From: Niabella pedocola
Lineage (GTDB): Bacteria; Bacteroidota; Bacteroidia; Chitinophagales; Chitinophagaceae
DNA length: 64,000 nucleotides
Direction: 5' to 3'
NCBI RefSeq assembly: GCF_021044425.1
Contig: NZ_JAJNEC010000003.1
Span: 124,001 to 188,000, forward strand
The translations under genes and the position numbers were made by a program. The notes under the pieces were generated by a model that saw only the letters and a program-made list of their open reading frames with translations, had not been told where the DNA came from and did no database searches. Positions within the stretch are counted from its first letter, which is position 1; each line of letters opens with the position of its first letter. Below are positions 16,915 to 25,086 of the stretch, piece after piece.

Positions 16915-18576
16915 GTGATCTACCTACGCATCATTTTTATAGTGATCTTCTGTCTGGGATTCCGGTCTTCCGGATCGGCACAATTACAACGCCCCAACAT
17001 CGTTCTTATCCTGGCAGACGACCTGGGCTATTCGGACCTGGGCTGCTATGGCGGTGAAATTGCAACGCCCAACCTGGACCGGCTGGCGGCAAACGGCATC
17101 CGGTATGCCAGTTTTTACAATACTTCGCGTTGCTGTCCTACAAGAGCTGCCTTGCTTACCGGCATGTACAATCATAACGCCGGTATCGGCGAAATGACCA
17201 CCAACCGGGGTTTGCCAGGGTATGCAGGGGCGTTGTCCGCAAACACCGTTACGCTCGCAGAAGTATTGAAGGCTGCCGGTTATCATACCGCGATGGCGGG
17301 TAAATGGCATGTAAGCAATACACTGGAGCAGCCCACGCCGGAATCCCAGCTCCGCTGGCTCAATCATCAGGATGTCCACCCTTATTTTTCACCTCCGGAA
17401 CAATATCCTGTCAATCGTGGATTTGAGCGGTATTTTGGAAACATCTGGGGTGTGGTGGATTATTTTGATCCCTTCAGCCTGGTAAGCGGTACCAGGCCGG
17501 TAACCGAGGTGCCTGAGCACTATTATCATACGGATGCGATCAACGATACAGCTGTGCAATATGTGCACGCACTAAGCAGGGAAAAAGCGCCCTTTTTTCT
17601 TTATGTGGCACATACCGCGCCGCACTGGCCGCTTCAGGCCCTGCCGGAAGATATCCGGAAATATGAAAATACCTATAAAGCAGGCTGGGATGTCATCCGG
17701 GAAAAGCGTTATCGTAAAATGACAACCCTGGGTTTGATCGATACGGCGGTTACGAGGCTTTCAACAAGAGCAGCCGGGGCTGCAACCTGGGAAGAAAATC
17801 CTGATAAAGACTGGGATGCCCGTGCGATGTCGGTACATGCGGCAATGGTAGACCGGATGGACCAAGGGATCGGGCGCATTATTGCAGCACTGAAACAGGA
17901 AGGACAGCTGGAAAATACGCTGGTCATTTTTCTGAGTGATAACGGCGCCAGTCCGGAGAATGCAATGGCTTACGGGCCGGGCTTTGACCGCCCCGGTGCT
18001 ACCCGAAAAGGTGAACGCATCCGTTACCCGGTAGACAAGGAGGTACTGCCCGGGCCGCAAACCAGTTTTACTTCTATCGGAGCAGCCTGGGCCAACGTAG
18101 CCAATACGCCCTACCGTTTTGCAAAAGCTTCTTCATTTGAAGGCGGGGTGCGCACCCCGGTGATTGCCTGCTGGCCGAAAGGAATTACCGGTAAAGGCCG
18201 TATTGAGCGCACCACGGGACATGTGATCGATTTTATGGCCACCTTCCTGGAGCTGGCACATGCCCGGTATCCGTCGCAGTATAACGGCCACGCCATAAAG
18301 CCGATGCAGGGTATGAGTATTGTACCCTCATTCAAACAGAAGGCAGTCCGTGCGCCGCGTATCCTTTTTAATGAGCATTTTGGCGCCCGTTATGTACGGG
18401 ATGGCAACTGGAAGCTGGTTGCAGCTCCGGGCAAACCCTGGCAGCTTTTTGACCTGCAACAGGACGCATCCGAACTGCAAGACCTGTCTGCCCGATATCC
18501 CCAACAGGTGCAGCATCTGAGCGCATTGTGGGAGCAATGGGCGCATCAAAACAATGTATTCCCCAAAAAGAAGTAG
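16915..18576 (+). CDS. Exported type I (formylglycine) sulfatase
   Basis: This 553-residue protein is an arylsulfatase-A-like sulfatase. The N-terminal metal site is RPNIVLILADDLGYSDLG (D35-D36) and the formylglycine signature is C73 in RCCPTRAALLTG, matching C-x-P-x-R. Further family signs are AGKWHV and LVIFLSDNGAS. It needs a maturase to convert C73; none is in the window. The start is GTG at 16915: an in-frame TAG lies three codons upstream and no ATG is near. The N-terminus (YLRIIFIVIFCLGF) is a signal peptide. It would remove sulfate esters from glycans in the periplasm or at the surface. It follows a likely promoter at 16828 and precedes the GH123-like gene. Subfamily and sulfate position cannot be assigned by eye. 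Confidence 0.92.
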   Translation: MIYLRIIFIVIFCLGFRSSGSAQLQRPNIVLILADDLGYSDLGCYGGEIATPNLDRLAANGIRYASFYNTSRCCPTRAALLTGMYNHNAGIGEMTTNRGLPGYAGALSANTVTLAEVLKAAGYHTAMAGKWHVSNTLEQPTPESQLRWLNHQDVHPYFSPPEQYPVNRGFERYFGNIWGVVDYFDPFSLVSGTRPVTEVPEHYYHTDAINDTAVQYVHALSREKAPFFLYVAHTAPHWPLQALPEDIRKYENTYKAGWDVIREKRYRKMTTLGLIDTAVTRLSTRAAGAATWEENPDKDWDARAMSVHAAMVDRMDQGIGRIIAALKQEGQLENTLVIFLSDNGASPENAMAYGPGFDRPGATRKGERIRYPVDKEVLPGPQTSFTSIGAAWANVANTPYRFAKASSFEGGVRTPVIACWPKGITGKGRIERTTGHVIDFMATFLELAHARYPSQYNGHAIKPMQGMSIVPSFKQKAVRAPRILFNEHFGARYVRDGNWKLVAAPGKPWQLFDLQQDASELQDLSARYPQQVQHLSALWEQWAHQNNVFPKKK

Positions 18577-18577
18577 G

Positions 18578-18623
18578 CAGTGGTTTTAAATAGATGCCGG
18601 AAGGTGCCTGAACCACTGTTTTG
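18578..18623 (+). terminator. Probable terminator after the sulfatase gene
   Basis: CAGTGGTT (18578-18585) and AACCACTG (18611-18618) form an 8-bp stem starting one base after the sulfatase stop, followed by TTTTGCC. The loop is 25 bases and can fold further. The short T-run makes this only moderately convincing. Confidence 0.45.
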
Positions 18624-18698
18624 CCTGTGCAATCGTTTCCACTATCATTGGATTTAAGAAGAGAATGATGTATTTTGCCACCTACTCAAATCATCATC

Positions 18699-20426
18699 AT
18701 GCGTTATCTTCTAACAACAGTCTTGCTATGCACCTTTGGTATTTTAACGGCACAGGATATCAGTCTTGCCCTGCAGAAAGAACCCCCGTTGACCCTGGCA
18801 GAAAAAAATGCCCGCTGGCAAACCCTGAAAGGTGGAACCCGCGTAGGTTTCCTGAACAGTAATAAACGATATCCGCAGGACCGGGTGCCTGAAGCAACGG
18901 CTCAAAATGCCGAAACACTGGTGGCCTGGAAGGGAGAACGGGTACATACCCAGCTGGGTGTATGGTCCGGGAAAGAAGTTCAGGTGGCTGTAACCGTGGG
19001 CGCCCTTAAGTCTAAGAGTGGTGCGGCTATTCCTGCGGACCAGGTACAGATCGGGTTGATGGGTTATGTAATGACGGATGAATTCCGCAACGGTTGCGGG
19101 CACCGGAAACCAGAAGATTTTGATTCTTCCCTGGTAGCCGATGCCATTCATTTTGAAAAGCGCAGCGGTACGGTAAAACAAAATCAGGTGCAGCCCGTGT
19201 GGGTAAGCGTGGATGTGCCGGCGGGTGCACAGCCTGGCAACTATGAAGGCTTCATTACCGTAAAAGCGGATAAGGAATACCGGTTAAAGCTGATGGTGTG
19301 GGTACTGGATAAAACCCTCCCTGCTACGTCCGACTGGGCGTTCCGGCTGGATCTGTGGCAGCACCCTGCAGCAGTAGCCCGGGTACATAATGTACCGTTG
19401 TGGAGCGATGCGCATTTTGACCTGATGCGGAAATACTATACGATGCTGGCGAAGGCCGGACAAAAATACATTACCGCCAGTATTGTAAATGAGCCCTGGG
19501 GACATCAGACCTATGATGATTATCCCAGTTTGATCAAATGGACCAAAAAGAAAGATGGTAGCTGGAGCTTTGACTACAGCCTCTTTGATAAATATGTAAC
19601 ATTTGTGATGAGCACCGGAATTGATCAGCGCATTAATTGTTACAGTATGGTGCCCTGGAAGGTGGCCTTTCAGTACTATGATGAAAACCTGGGGCGCGAT
19701 ACGGTATTTACCGGTAAGATCGGGTCGGAGGAATACAATGCCTTCTGGACGCCGATGCTCAGGGATTTTACCAGTCATCTGAAAGCAAGAGGATGGTTTG
19801 GGAAAACCACGATCGCTATGGATGAGCGCCCGATGGATGCCATGAAGGCCGTGATCAAATTGTTAAAAGGAATCGATAAGGACTGGAAGGTGGCATTGGC
19901 AGGGGATTACCATGCCGAGATTGAAAAGGATATTGATGACTATTGTCTTGCTTCCGCGCACCAGTTTCCGGCTGCGGTATTGGCGGCAAGGGCGCAACGC
20001 GGACAATTAAGTACCTGGTATACCTGCTGTACAGAAAAATATCCCAACGGTTTTACGTTTTCGCCGCCTGCAGAACATGTATGGGTGGGCTGGTACACAG
20101 CTGCCAAGAACATGCAGGGGTATCTGCGCTGGGCGTATAACAGCTGGGTGGCAGATCCGGTAAATGACAGCCGTTTCCGTACCTGGCCTGCCGGTGATAC
20201 CTACCAGGTATACCCCGGGCCGGCAACTTCTATCCGTTTCGAAAAAATGATCGAAGGCGTTCAGGATTTTGAAAAGATCCGCGTGCTGAAGCAACAATAC
20301 AAAAAAAGCGGTAACACAACGAAGCTGCAACAGCTGGAAGCAGCGCTCACGGCATTTGAGATCAAAAACCTCGAACGTCAGTCTGCAGCGGATATGGTGT
20401 TAAAGGTAAAGCCGCTGATCAATTAG
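18699..20426 (+). CDS. GH123-like/DUF4091 glycoside hydrolase, exported
   Basis: This 575-residue protein starts at ATG 18699 (MRYLLTTVLLCTFGILTAQ, a clear signal peptide). An N-terminal beta-sandwich (about 30-210) is followed by a TIM-barrel-like catalytic region. The architecture matches DUF4091/GH123, a family containing beta-N-acetylgalactosaminidases that use a neighbouring Asp-Glu pair and the substrate acetamido group; AMDERPMDAM supplies such a D-E pair. The C-terminal DUF4091-type region is visible at WGYTAAKN-like positions (VGWYTAAKNMQGYLRWAYNS) and RFEKMIEGVQDFEKIRVL. It is downstream of the sulfatase, so a sulfated amino sugar glycan is a reasonable substrate guess. Activity on GalNAc specifically is inference. 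Confidence 0.8.
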   Translation: MRYLLTTVLLCTFGILTAQDISLALQKEPPLTLAEKNARWQTLKGGTRVGFLNSNKRYPQDRVPEATAQNAETLVAWKGERVHTQLGVWSGKEVQVAVTVGALKSKSGAAIPADQVQIGLMGYVMTDEFRNGCGHRKPEDFDSSLVADAIHFEKRSGTVKQNQVQPVWVSVDVPAGAQPGNYEGFITVKADKEYRLKLMVWVLDKTLPATSDWAFRLDLWQHPAAVARVHNVPLWSDAHFDLMRKYYTMLAKAGQKYITASIVNEPWGHQTYDDYPSLIKWTKKKDGSWSFDYSLFDKYVTFVMSTGIDQRINCYSMVPWKVAFQYYDENLGRDTVFTGKIGSEEYNAFWTPMLRDFTSHLKARGWFGKTTIAMDERPMDAMKAVIKLLKGIDKDWKVALAGDYHAEIEKDIDDYCLASAHQFPAAVLAARAQRGQLSTWYTCCTEKYPNGFTFSPPAEHVWVGWYTAAKNMQGYLRWAYNSWVADPVNDSRFRTWPAGDTYQVYPGPATSIRFEKMIEGVQDFEKIRVLKQQYKKSGNTTKLQQLEAALTAFEIKNLERQSAADMVLKVKPLIN

Positions 20427-20872
20427 GTTTCAGGTTGGGGGCGTTCCTGCCTGGAGGGGCATGCATTTTACGGGCAGGTTCCCTGCTGAATTGCGCTGAT
20501 TTTTCGTAGGTTGCCGTTGATTGGATGCTGCAAACGGGCGCAGATGCCCGGCTTATAGATCCTTATATTGCTGCGCTGTTTATTGGAAACAACGCACATG
20601 AAGGCAACATGATTTATTACCGGGCTGCATTCATCAACGGTTAAAACCGGCGCATAGCCGCTGGTTTGTGCGATGTTAAATGTGTTGCCATCACTTATTA
20701 AGGGTAACGCCATCGGGCTGTATGTATACGATAACTCCGGAATTGATTATGGGTAGGGTACCTCCCAATAGCGTGTTGAGCACCATCGGCACGGTGCATT
20801 TTCTCCGCAGGATCGATCTGTGTCTAATTGCCGTCTTTTTCGGTTTTTGCTTATGTTAAACGCTTGGGGTAC
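20427..20872. other. 446-base gap with ambiguous open frames
   Basis: No recognisable gene lies between the GH123-like gene and the GNAT gene. A minus-strand frame (20468-20713, MALPLISDGNTFNIAQ start) directly abuts another minus-strand frame in a different phase (starting MVLNTLLGGTLP near 20785), which could be the trace of one frameshifted gene. A 44-codon plus-strand frame ending in YYRAAFING overlaps them. None resembles a family I know. I see no clear promoter or terminator here. Confidence 0.3.
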
Positions 20873-21403
20873 TCATACACCTCCGGCTATTATTTTCTTC
20901 ATCATGATATCTGTTTGGGCCTCGTCGCCCAGTTTGAAGATGTGTTTGTCAAACGCTGTAAATCCATTCTTTTTATAAAAAGAAATCGCCCGCTGGTTTT
21001 CTTCCCAAACCCCCAGCCAAAGGTATTCGAAGCCCTGATCCGTGGCTACCTGGAGGGCTTTTTCGTAAAGCAGCTGGCCTACTTTTTTGCCCTGAAAAGA
21101 CTGCAATACATAGATCCGTTCTATTTCAAGCGACCGGTTGTCCTTTATTTCGGTTTGAGCGCTACCTGTATTTAATTTCAAATAACCGATAATTTCCTGA
21201 TCCGCTAGTGCAAAATAAAATTGGGCCTGTTCATCCTTCAGTTCACGGGTAAGCTTCGCTGTTGAAAAACCTTCTTCCAGGTATTTCAACATATTTGCTG
21301 CTGTATTTGCAGCCGCAAAGGTTTCAGAAAATGTTTGCCGGCCGATCTGCTGTAACGGCAATACATCATCCGGATTGGCTTTTCTTATCGTAATTACTTC
21401 CAT
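20873..21403 (-). CDS. GNAT-family N-acetyltransferase (PaiA-like)
   Basis: This 176-residue protein is a single GNAT domain. The acetyl-CoA binding motif A is visible as ERIYVLQSFQGKKVGQLLYE, with the Q/R-x-x-G-x-G/A pattern reading Q-G-K-K-V-G. The motif B region GVWEENQRAISFYKKNGF is typical of acyl-CoA-dependent acetyltransferases. The overall pattern recalls spermidine/spermine acetyltransferases of the PaiA type, but the substrate cannot be assigned from sequence alone. It is a cytosolic enzyme without a signal. It is encoded alone on the minus strand, downstream of the signal peptidase gene from which it is separated by a strong terminator. Confidence 0.85.
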   Translation of the reverse strand: MEVITIRKANPDDVLPLQQIGRQTFSETFAAANTAANMLKYLEEGFSTAKLTRELKDEQAQFYFALADQEIIGYLKLNTGSAQTEIKDNRSLEIERIYVLQSFQGKKVGQLLYEKALQVATDQGFEYLWLGVWEENQRAISFYKKNGFTAFDKHIFKLGDEAQTDIMMKKIIAGGV

Positions 21404-21504
21404 CGCATAAAGGTCTTTAATAGCATGCCCTGGGTTAATCCTATAACGGTATTGCCCTTAAAAGGTTCGTACCACCGGGTTACCCCGAACGTTGCGTTGC
21501 GGGC

Positions 21505-21559
21505 AAAAAAGAACCGTCTTCAAAAGTACATACCCGGTATGCACCCGTTGAAGACGGTT
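21505..21559 (-). terminator. Terminator of the signal peptidase gene
   Basis: AACCGTCTTCAA (21512-21523) and TTGAAGACGGTT (21548-21559) form a perfect 12-bp stem. The loop holds a second small stem (CATACC/GGTATG). On the minus strand the structure is followed by a run of six T, placed 14 bases after the lepB stop, as expected for rho-independent termination. Confidence 0.8.
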
Positions 21560-21572
21560 TTATACAGCTTGT

Positions 21573-23114
21573 TTATTTAATGATCTTAAAGAACCGCTTC
21601 CAGCGGGGACCGTTCTCATAACTGAACCAGATCATCGCCGCTTTTCCTACCACATGATCTTCGGGTACAAAACCCCAGTAACGGCTATCCTGCGATTTAT
21701 GACGGTTGTCGCCCATCATCCAGTAATAGTCCATTTTAAAGGTGTATTTGTTGGTGGCCACACCGTTGATCACAAAACTGCCGTTTGGATTCTCAACCAG
21801 ACTGTTCTTCTCATACACCTGTATGGCCCGGCGGTACAGCGCTATATTTTCTGGAGTAAGGGTAACGGTTGCGCCCTTTTTAGGAATCCAGATGGTACCG
21901 AAATTGTCCCGGTTCCATTTGAAATGCACGGTATCAAAGGGGAAAGTACCTTGTTCCGTATAATGCGCCGGGTAGGTATCTTTAACAATGCTATTCGGAT
22001 CTACCACGGAAAGCTTTTTCAGGATGTCGAGCTCCGGAAGCGTGAGGTTGATCGTATAATTGCCGCCGCTCATCATGCCAAAATCCGGACCGGTGCCTTC
22101 CATGTTAAGCCGGATGCCGGACTCCCGCAGGAAATCGGCATCAACGGGGGTATTATTCTTGGTGCGGAAGAAATAAAAAGTAGCCGATGTGGGTGGCACA
22201 TAACCCGGTTCATTGTTGATGTACACAATACCGTCTACGATCTTTAACGAATCACCGGCCACCCCGATACAGCGTTTAATATAGTTGTCCGTTTTATCAA
22301 CCGGGTGCACGGCCAGCGGCTGGAATTCGGGGTTGTTCAATACCTGTTCCCGTCCGTAAGCCCTTACCAGGGAATAATAGGGCTGGAAGGACTGATATCC
22401 TTCTTTATTGATGACGGTATCGCCCTCCGGGAAATTAAATACCACACAATCGTTTCTTTTTACCGGTGATGCAAACCAGCGGATATAGGGAAGCTGTACC
22501 AGCGTGGTGTAGGATTTGGCACTGCTTCCGGGGAGGTAATTATGTACAAAAGGAACCGAAAGCGGGGTATTGGGTATCCGCGGTCCGTAACTGAATTTGC
22601 TTACAAAAAGATAATCGTTGATCAGCAGTGTTTTTTCCATTGAGCTGGAGGGGATCACATACGCTTCAAAGATAAAGATGCGGATCAGGGTAGCGGCTAC
22701 CACAGCAAAGATCGCTGCATCCACCCATTCCCTCCATCCGGGCTTCTGGTGGTGTTTAACACCTTCGGCTTTGATAAAACGGGCGTCTTTATTGCGTGCG
22801 AGCCAGGGAAAATAAAAAGGAGCAAATAAGGCGGCAAAGAAATGATCGGCGAAGGAAAAGCGACAAAATACTTTTGCAAATTCGATAAAGATACCGGGGG
22901 TAATAAACCAGCCCACAACCGGAATAAACTGCCAGAATACCCAGTGCTTGGGCCGCCCGGTAATTTCCTGCATCACCCAGGTATTATAGAAAGGAATATA
23001 CGCTTTCCAGGATGCCTGTCCTGCTTTCTTAAACAGCGGAGCCAAACCAAAGGAAGGAAGAAAAACCAAAAGGGTACTGATCAGATAGACAACAAATAAA
23101 TGGTACAGTGGCAT
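21573..23114 (-). CDS. lepB: Signal peptidase I
   Basis: This 513-residue membrane protein is a type I signal peptidase that removes Sec and Tat signal peptides at the periplasmic face. The N-terminal 125 residues hold two to three hydrophobic segments, with another at about 132-150 just before the catalytic domain. The serine-lysine dyad is S158 in VIPSSSMEKTL and K280 in DNYIKRCIGVAGDSL. The box E motif GDNRHKSQDSRYWGFV is intact. At 513 residues it is much longer than the E. coli enzyme (about 320), with insertions between the dyad residues and before box E, a pattern common in Bacteroidota. A -7 element (TAAATTTG) lies 22 bases upstream of the ATG and a terminator follows the stop. Confidence 0.93.
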   Translation of the reverse strand: MPLYHLFVVYLISTLLVFLPSFGLAPLFKKAGQASWKAYIPFYNTWVMQEITGRPKHWVFWQFIPVVGWFITPGIFIEFAKVFCRFSFADHFFAALFAPFYFPWLARNKDARFIKAEGVKHHQKPGWREWVDAAIFAVVAATLIRIFIFEAYVIPSSSMEKTLLINDYLFVSKFSYGPRIPNTPLSVPFVHNYLPGSSAKSYTTLVQLPYIRWFASPVKRNDCVVFNFPEGDTVINKEGYQSFQPYYSLVRAYGREQVLNNPEFQPLAVHPVDKTDNYIKRCIGVAGDSLKIVDGIVYINNEPGYVPPTSATFYFFRTKNNTPVDADFLRESGIRLNMEGTGPDFGMMSGGNYTINLTLPELDILKKLSVVDPNSIVKDTYPAHYTEQGTFPFDTVHFKWNRDNFGTIWIPKKGATVTLTPENIALYRRAIQVYEKNSLVENPNGSFVINGVATNKYTFKMDYYWMMGDNRHKSQDSRYWGFVPEDHVVGKAAMIWFSYENGPRWKRFFKIIK

Positions 23115-23136
23115 CGGTTCAAACTATTTTAATCAA

Positions 23137-23144
23137 CAAATTTA
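23137..23144 (-). promoter_or_regulatory. -7 element TAAATTTG upstream of lepB
   Basis: Read on the minus strand, TAAATTTG matches the Bacteroidota -7 consensus exactly and ends 22 bases before the lepB ATG, implying a very short leader. Confidence 0.5.
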
Positions 23145-23202
23145 TTGTAAAGGGGGCAGATTGTGCCTTTTTGCTTTACAGAATTAACAATTTAACGGCT
23201 TC

Positions 23203-23245
23203 CAAATAAAAGAGGCTGCCCCCAAATATATGGAAACAGCCTCTT
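23203..23245 (-). terminator. Terminator of the S8 protease gene
   Basis: AAGAGGCTG (23210-23218) and CAGCCTCTT (23237-23245) form a 9-bp stem with an 18-base loop, followed on the minus strand by TTATTT. It lies 17 bases after the S8 protease stop codon. Confidence 0.7.
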
Positions 23246-23262
23246 AGCTATATCAAAAATCT

Positions 23263-24918
23263 TTATTTGCGCTTTTTAACCGCTGGTTTTGGAGTGGTGC
23301 CGCCCTTTTTCTGGTAGGTATCAGCGAGCTTAACGGCTTCGTAGGCATTGATAATACCGCCGGTTGTTGATAATTCGGAAAGGGAAACCATGGCCCCGTT
23401 TTCCGGATTGGTTACTTTTTCGGCAGGTTTTACCACAGACCGTTCAATGATCTCTTTTACCTGTACGGCGCTGAGTTCGGGGTAATAGCTCATGATCAAC
23501 GCCGCCAACCCGGTAACTACGGGGGCTGCCATACTGGTGCCCTGTTGATTGCCGTAAACGTTACCGCCCGGCAGCGTGGAATAGATCTGCACGCCGGGTG
23601 CAAAAACATCTACTTCTTTTTTCCCATAATTGGAGAAATTAGCAACCAGTCCGCTTTTGGCATCCGGCCCGCTGGCTCCAACGGTGATCCAGGTGGCGGG
23701 TCTGCTTTTATCCAGGTAGTATGCCGAAGGAAAATTGAAGGTAGTGTCGTTGTTCTGCTTATCGTTTCCTGCAGCATGAACTAGCAGTACTCCTTTATCA
23801 ACGGCATATTTAACGGCATCATCCACCCATTTTTTTTCGGGGGAGAAGCCTTTACCAAAGCTCATATTGATCACACGGGCGCCGTTGTCTACCGCATAGC
23901 GGATGGCCAATGCGATATCTTTGTCGTGCTCATCGCCATTGGGTACAGCACGCACGGCCATGATCTGCACATTATCGGCCACCCCATCCATACCAAGATT
24001 ATTCATTCTTGCTGCGCCCACAATACCGGCCACGTGTGTACCGTGCATTGCCGACTCATCATCTACAGTAAGATTGTTATTACCATAGTACCGGTCATTG
24101 ATGTCGTTATAGTTGTCTTTTACCACTTCATCGCGGTAGGCTGCCGGTGCCTGCTTCCTGTTGTTCATTTTTTCCACATCCCTTTCTACCACTTCGATGA
24201 GGTCCTTATTGGTAAGATCCTCGCTGTTGTTGTCTTTGCTGAAAGCGGTCAGGAAGGCTTTGAACTGGTTGGCATTAACGGTGGTTGCCCGGTAGCCGGA
24301 GAGATCTTTTACCGTATATTTTTCTTTTTTCAGATCAATGCGGATGATCTCATCGCCGGTTTTCATCATTTTGAGGGCCCGCTCCAGGAACACGTCATCA
24401 GACCCGCTTTCATCGGGTTTAAATACATCCTCCTTTGCACGCACCCAGGTTTTATAGGCCTCCTGTTCGGCGGCGGGAACCTGGTCGGCCGTTTTACCGT
24501 CGTATTTGCTCTTCAAACTCCAGTAAACCCGGGCTGCTTCGTAAGAATCCTTGGTCACATTTGCTTTTCCATCGCGGCTGCCGATAAAATTCCAGCCATG
24601 CATATCATCGATGTACCCGTTTTTATCGTCATCGATCCCGTTACCGGGAATTTCACCCTTATTGGTCCATAAAACAGGACGCAGGTCTTCATGCGTGGTA
24701 TCGATACCCGAATCTACAATGCCGGCAATCACCGGTGTGCTTTTTTTGTTCTTCGATTTCAGGAAATCATAGGCTTTGTCAAGACTGATGCCGTAATAAC
24801 CATCAGTTTTCAGATCTTTCAGGTGCCATCCTTTCGGAACGTCGGATTGCGCGTAACCTGTCATCAGCAACGTGCTTGCCAACAGGGCCAAACCGGTTTT
24901 TTTCAACGATTTCATCAT
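23263..24918 (-). CDS. Exported subtilisin-like (S8) serine protease with a large insert
   Basis: This 551-residue protein begins with two Met codons and a signal peptide (LALLASTLLMTGYAQ). The catalytic triad is D69 in IVDSGIDTTHEDL, H292 in MHGTHVAGIVGA and S462 in GTSMAAPVVTGLAAL, with the oxyanion Asn in HAAGNDKQ. Asp and His are about 220 residues apart, whereas in subtilisin they are about 30 apart; the extra, charged, lysine-rich segment (roughly 110-280) has no motif I know. No C-terminal secretion domain is visible; the chain ends with a basic tail (KPAVKKRK). The protease is therefore probably periplasmic or secreted. It has a -7 element 36 bases upstream, a palindrome further up, and its own terminator. 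Confidence 0.9.
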   Translation of the reverse strand: MMKSLKKTGLALLASTLLMTGYAQSDVPKGWHLKDLKTDGYYGISLDKAYDFLKSKNKKSTPVIAGIVDSGIDTTHEDLRPVLWTNKGEIPGNGIDDDKNGYIDDMHGWNFIGSRDGKANVTKDSYEAARVYWSLKSKYDGKTADQVPAAEQEAYKTWVRAKEDVFKPDESGSDDVFLERALKMMKTGDEIIRIDLKKEKYTVKDLSGYRATTVNANQFKAFLTAFSKDNNSEDLTNKDLIEVVERDVEKMNNRKQAPAAYRDEVVKDNYNDINDRYYGNNNLTVDDESAMHGTHVAGIVGAARMNNLGMDGVADNVQIMAVRAVPNGDEHDKDIALAIRYAVDNGARVINMSFGKGFSPEKKWVDDAVKYAVDKGVLLVHAAGNDKQNNDTTFNFPSAYYLDKSRPATWITVGASGPDAKSGLVANFSNYGKKEVDVFAPGVQIYSTLPGGNVYGNQQGTSMAAPVVTGLAALIMSYYPELSAVQVKEIIERSVVKPAEKVTNPENGAMVSLSELSTTGGIINAYEAVKLADTYQKKGGTTPKPAVKKRK

Positions 24919-24954
24919 GTATTATCTAGATTGAGTTTTCGTATGCAAAAGCTG

Positions 24955-24962
24955 CAAATTTA
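24955..24962 (-). promoter_or_regulatory. -7 element TAAATTTG upstream of the S8 protease
   Basis: On the minus strand TAAATTTGC matches the Bacteroidota -7 consensus and lies 36 bases upstream of the first ATG of the protease. Confidence 0.5.
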
Positions 24963-24988
24963 ACGGATCATGTTTAAAGATTATCTTA

Positions 24989-25002
24989 AAAGAGGCCTCT
25001 TT
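24989..25002. repeat. 14-bp palindrome upstream of the S8 protease promoter
   Basis: AAAGAGGCCTCTTT is a perfect palindrome centred roughly 40 bases upstream of the -7 element of the protease gene, a position where a regulator could bind. It could equally be part of the transcript end of the aldehyde dehydrogenase gene, whose stop is 85 bases away. Confidence 0.3.
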
Positions 25003-25086
25003 AAAGCCAGGTACCGTCTATCATTTACGATGTGGTATCGGATGGATCCGTTGCACTTTTGCATTTCTTTAAGTAATATTTATCAG

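Noticed and set aside
23926..24672. A 248-codon open frame on the plus strand
   Set aside because: It is antisense to the S8 protease, whose catalytic triad is complete on the other strand.
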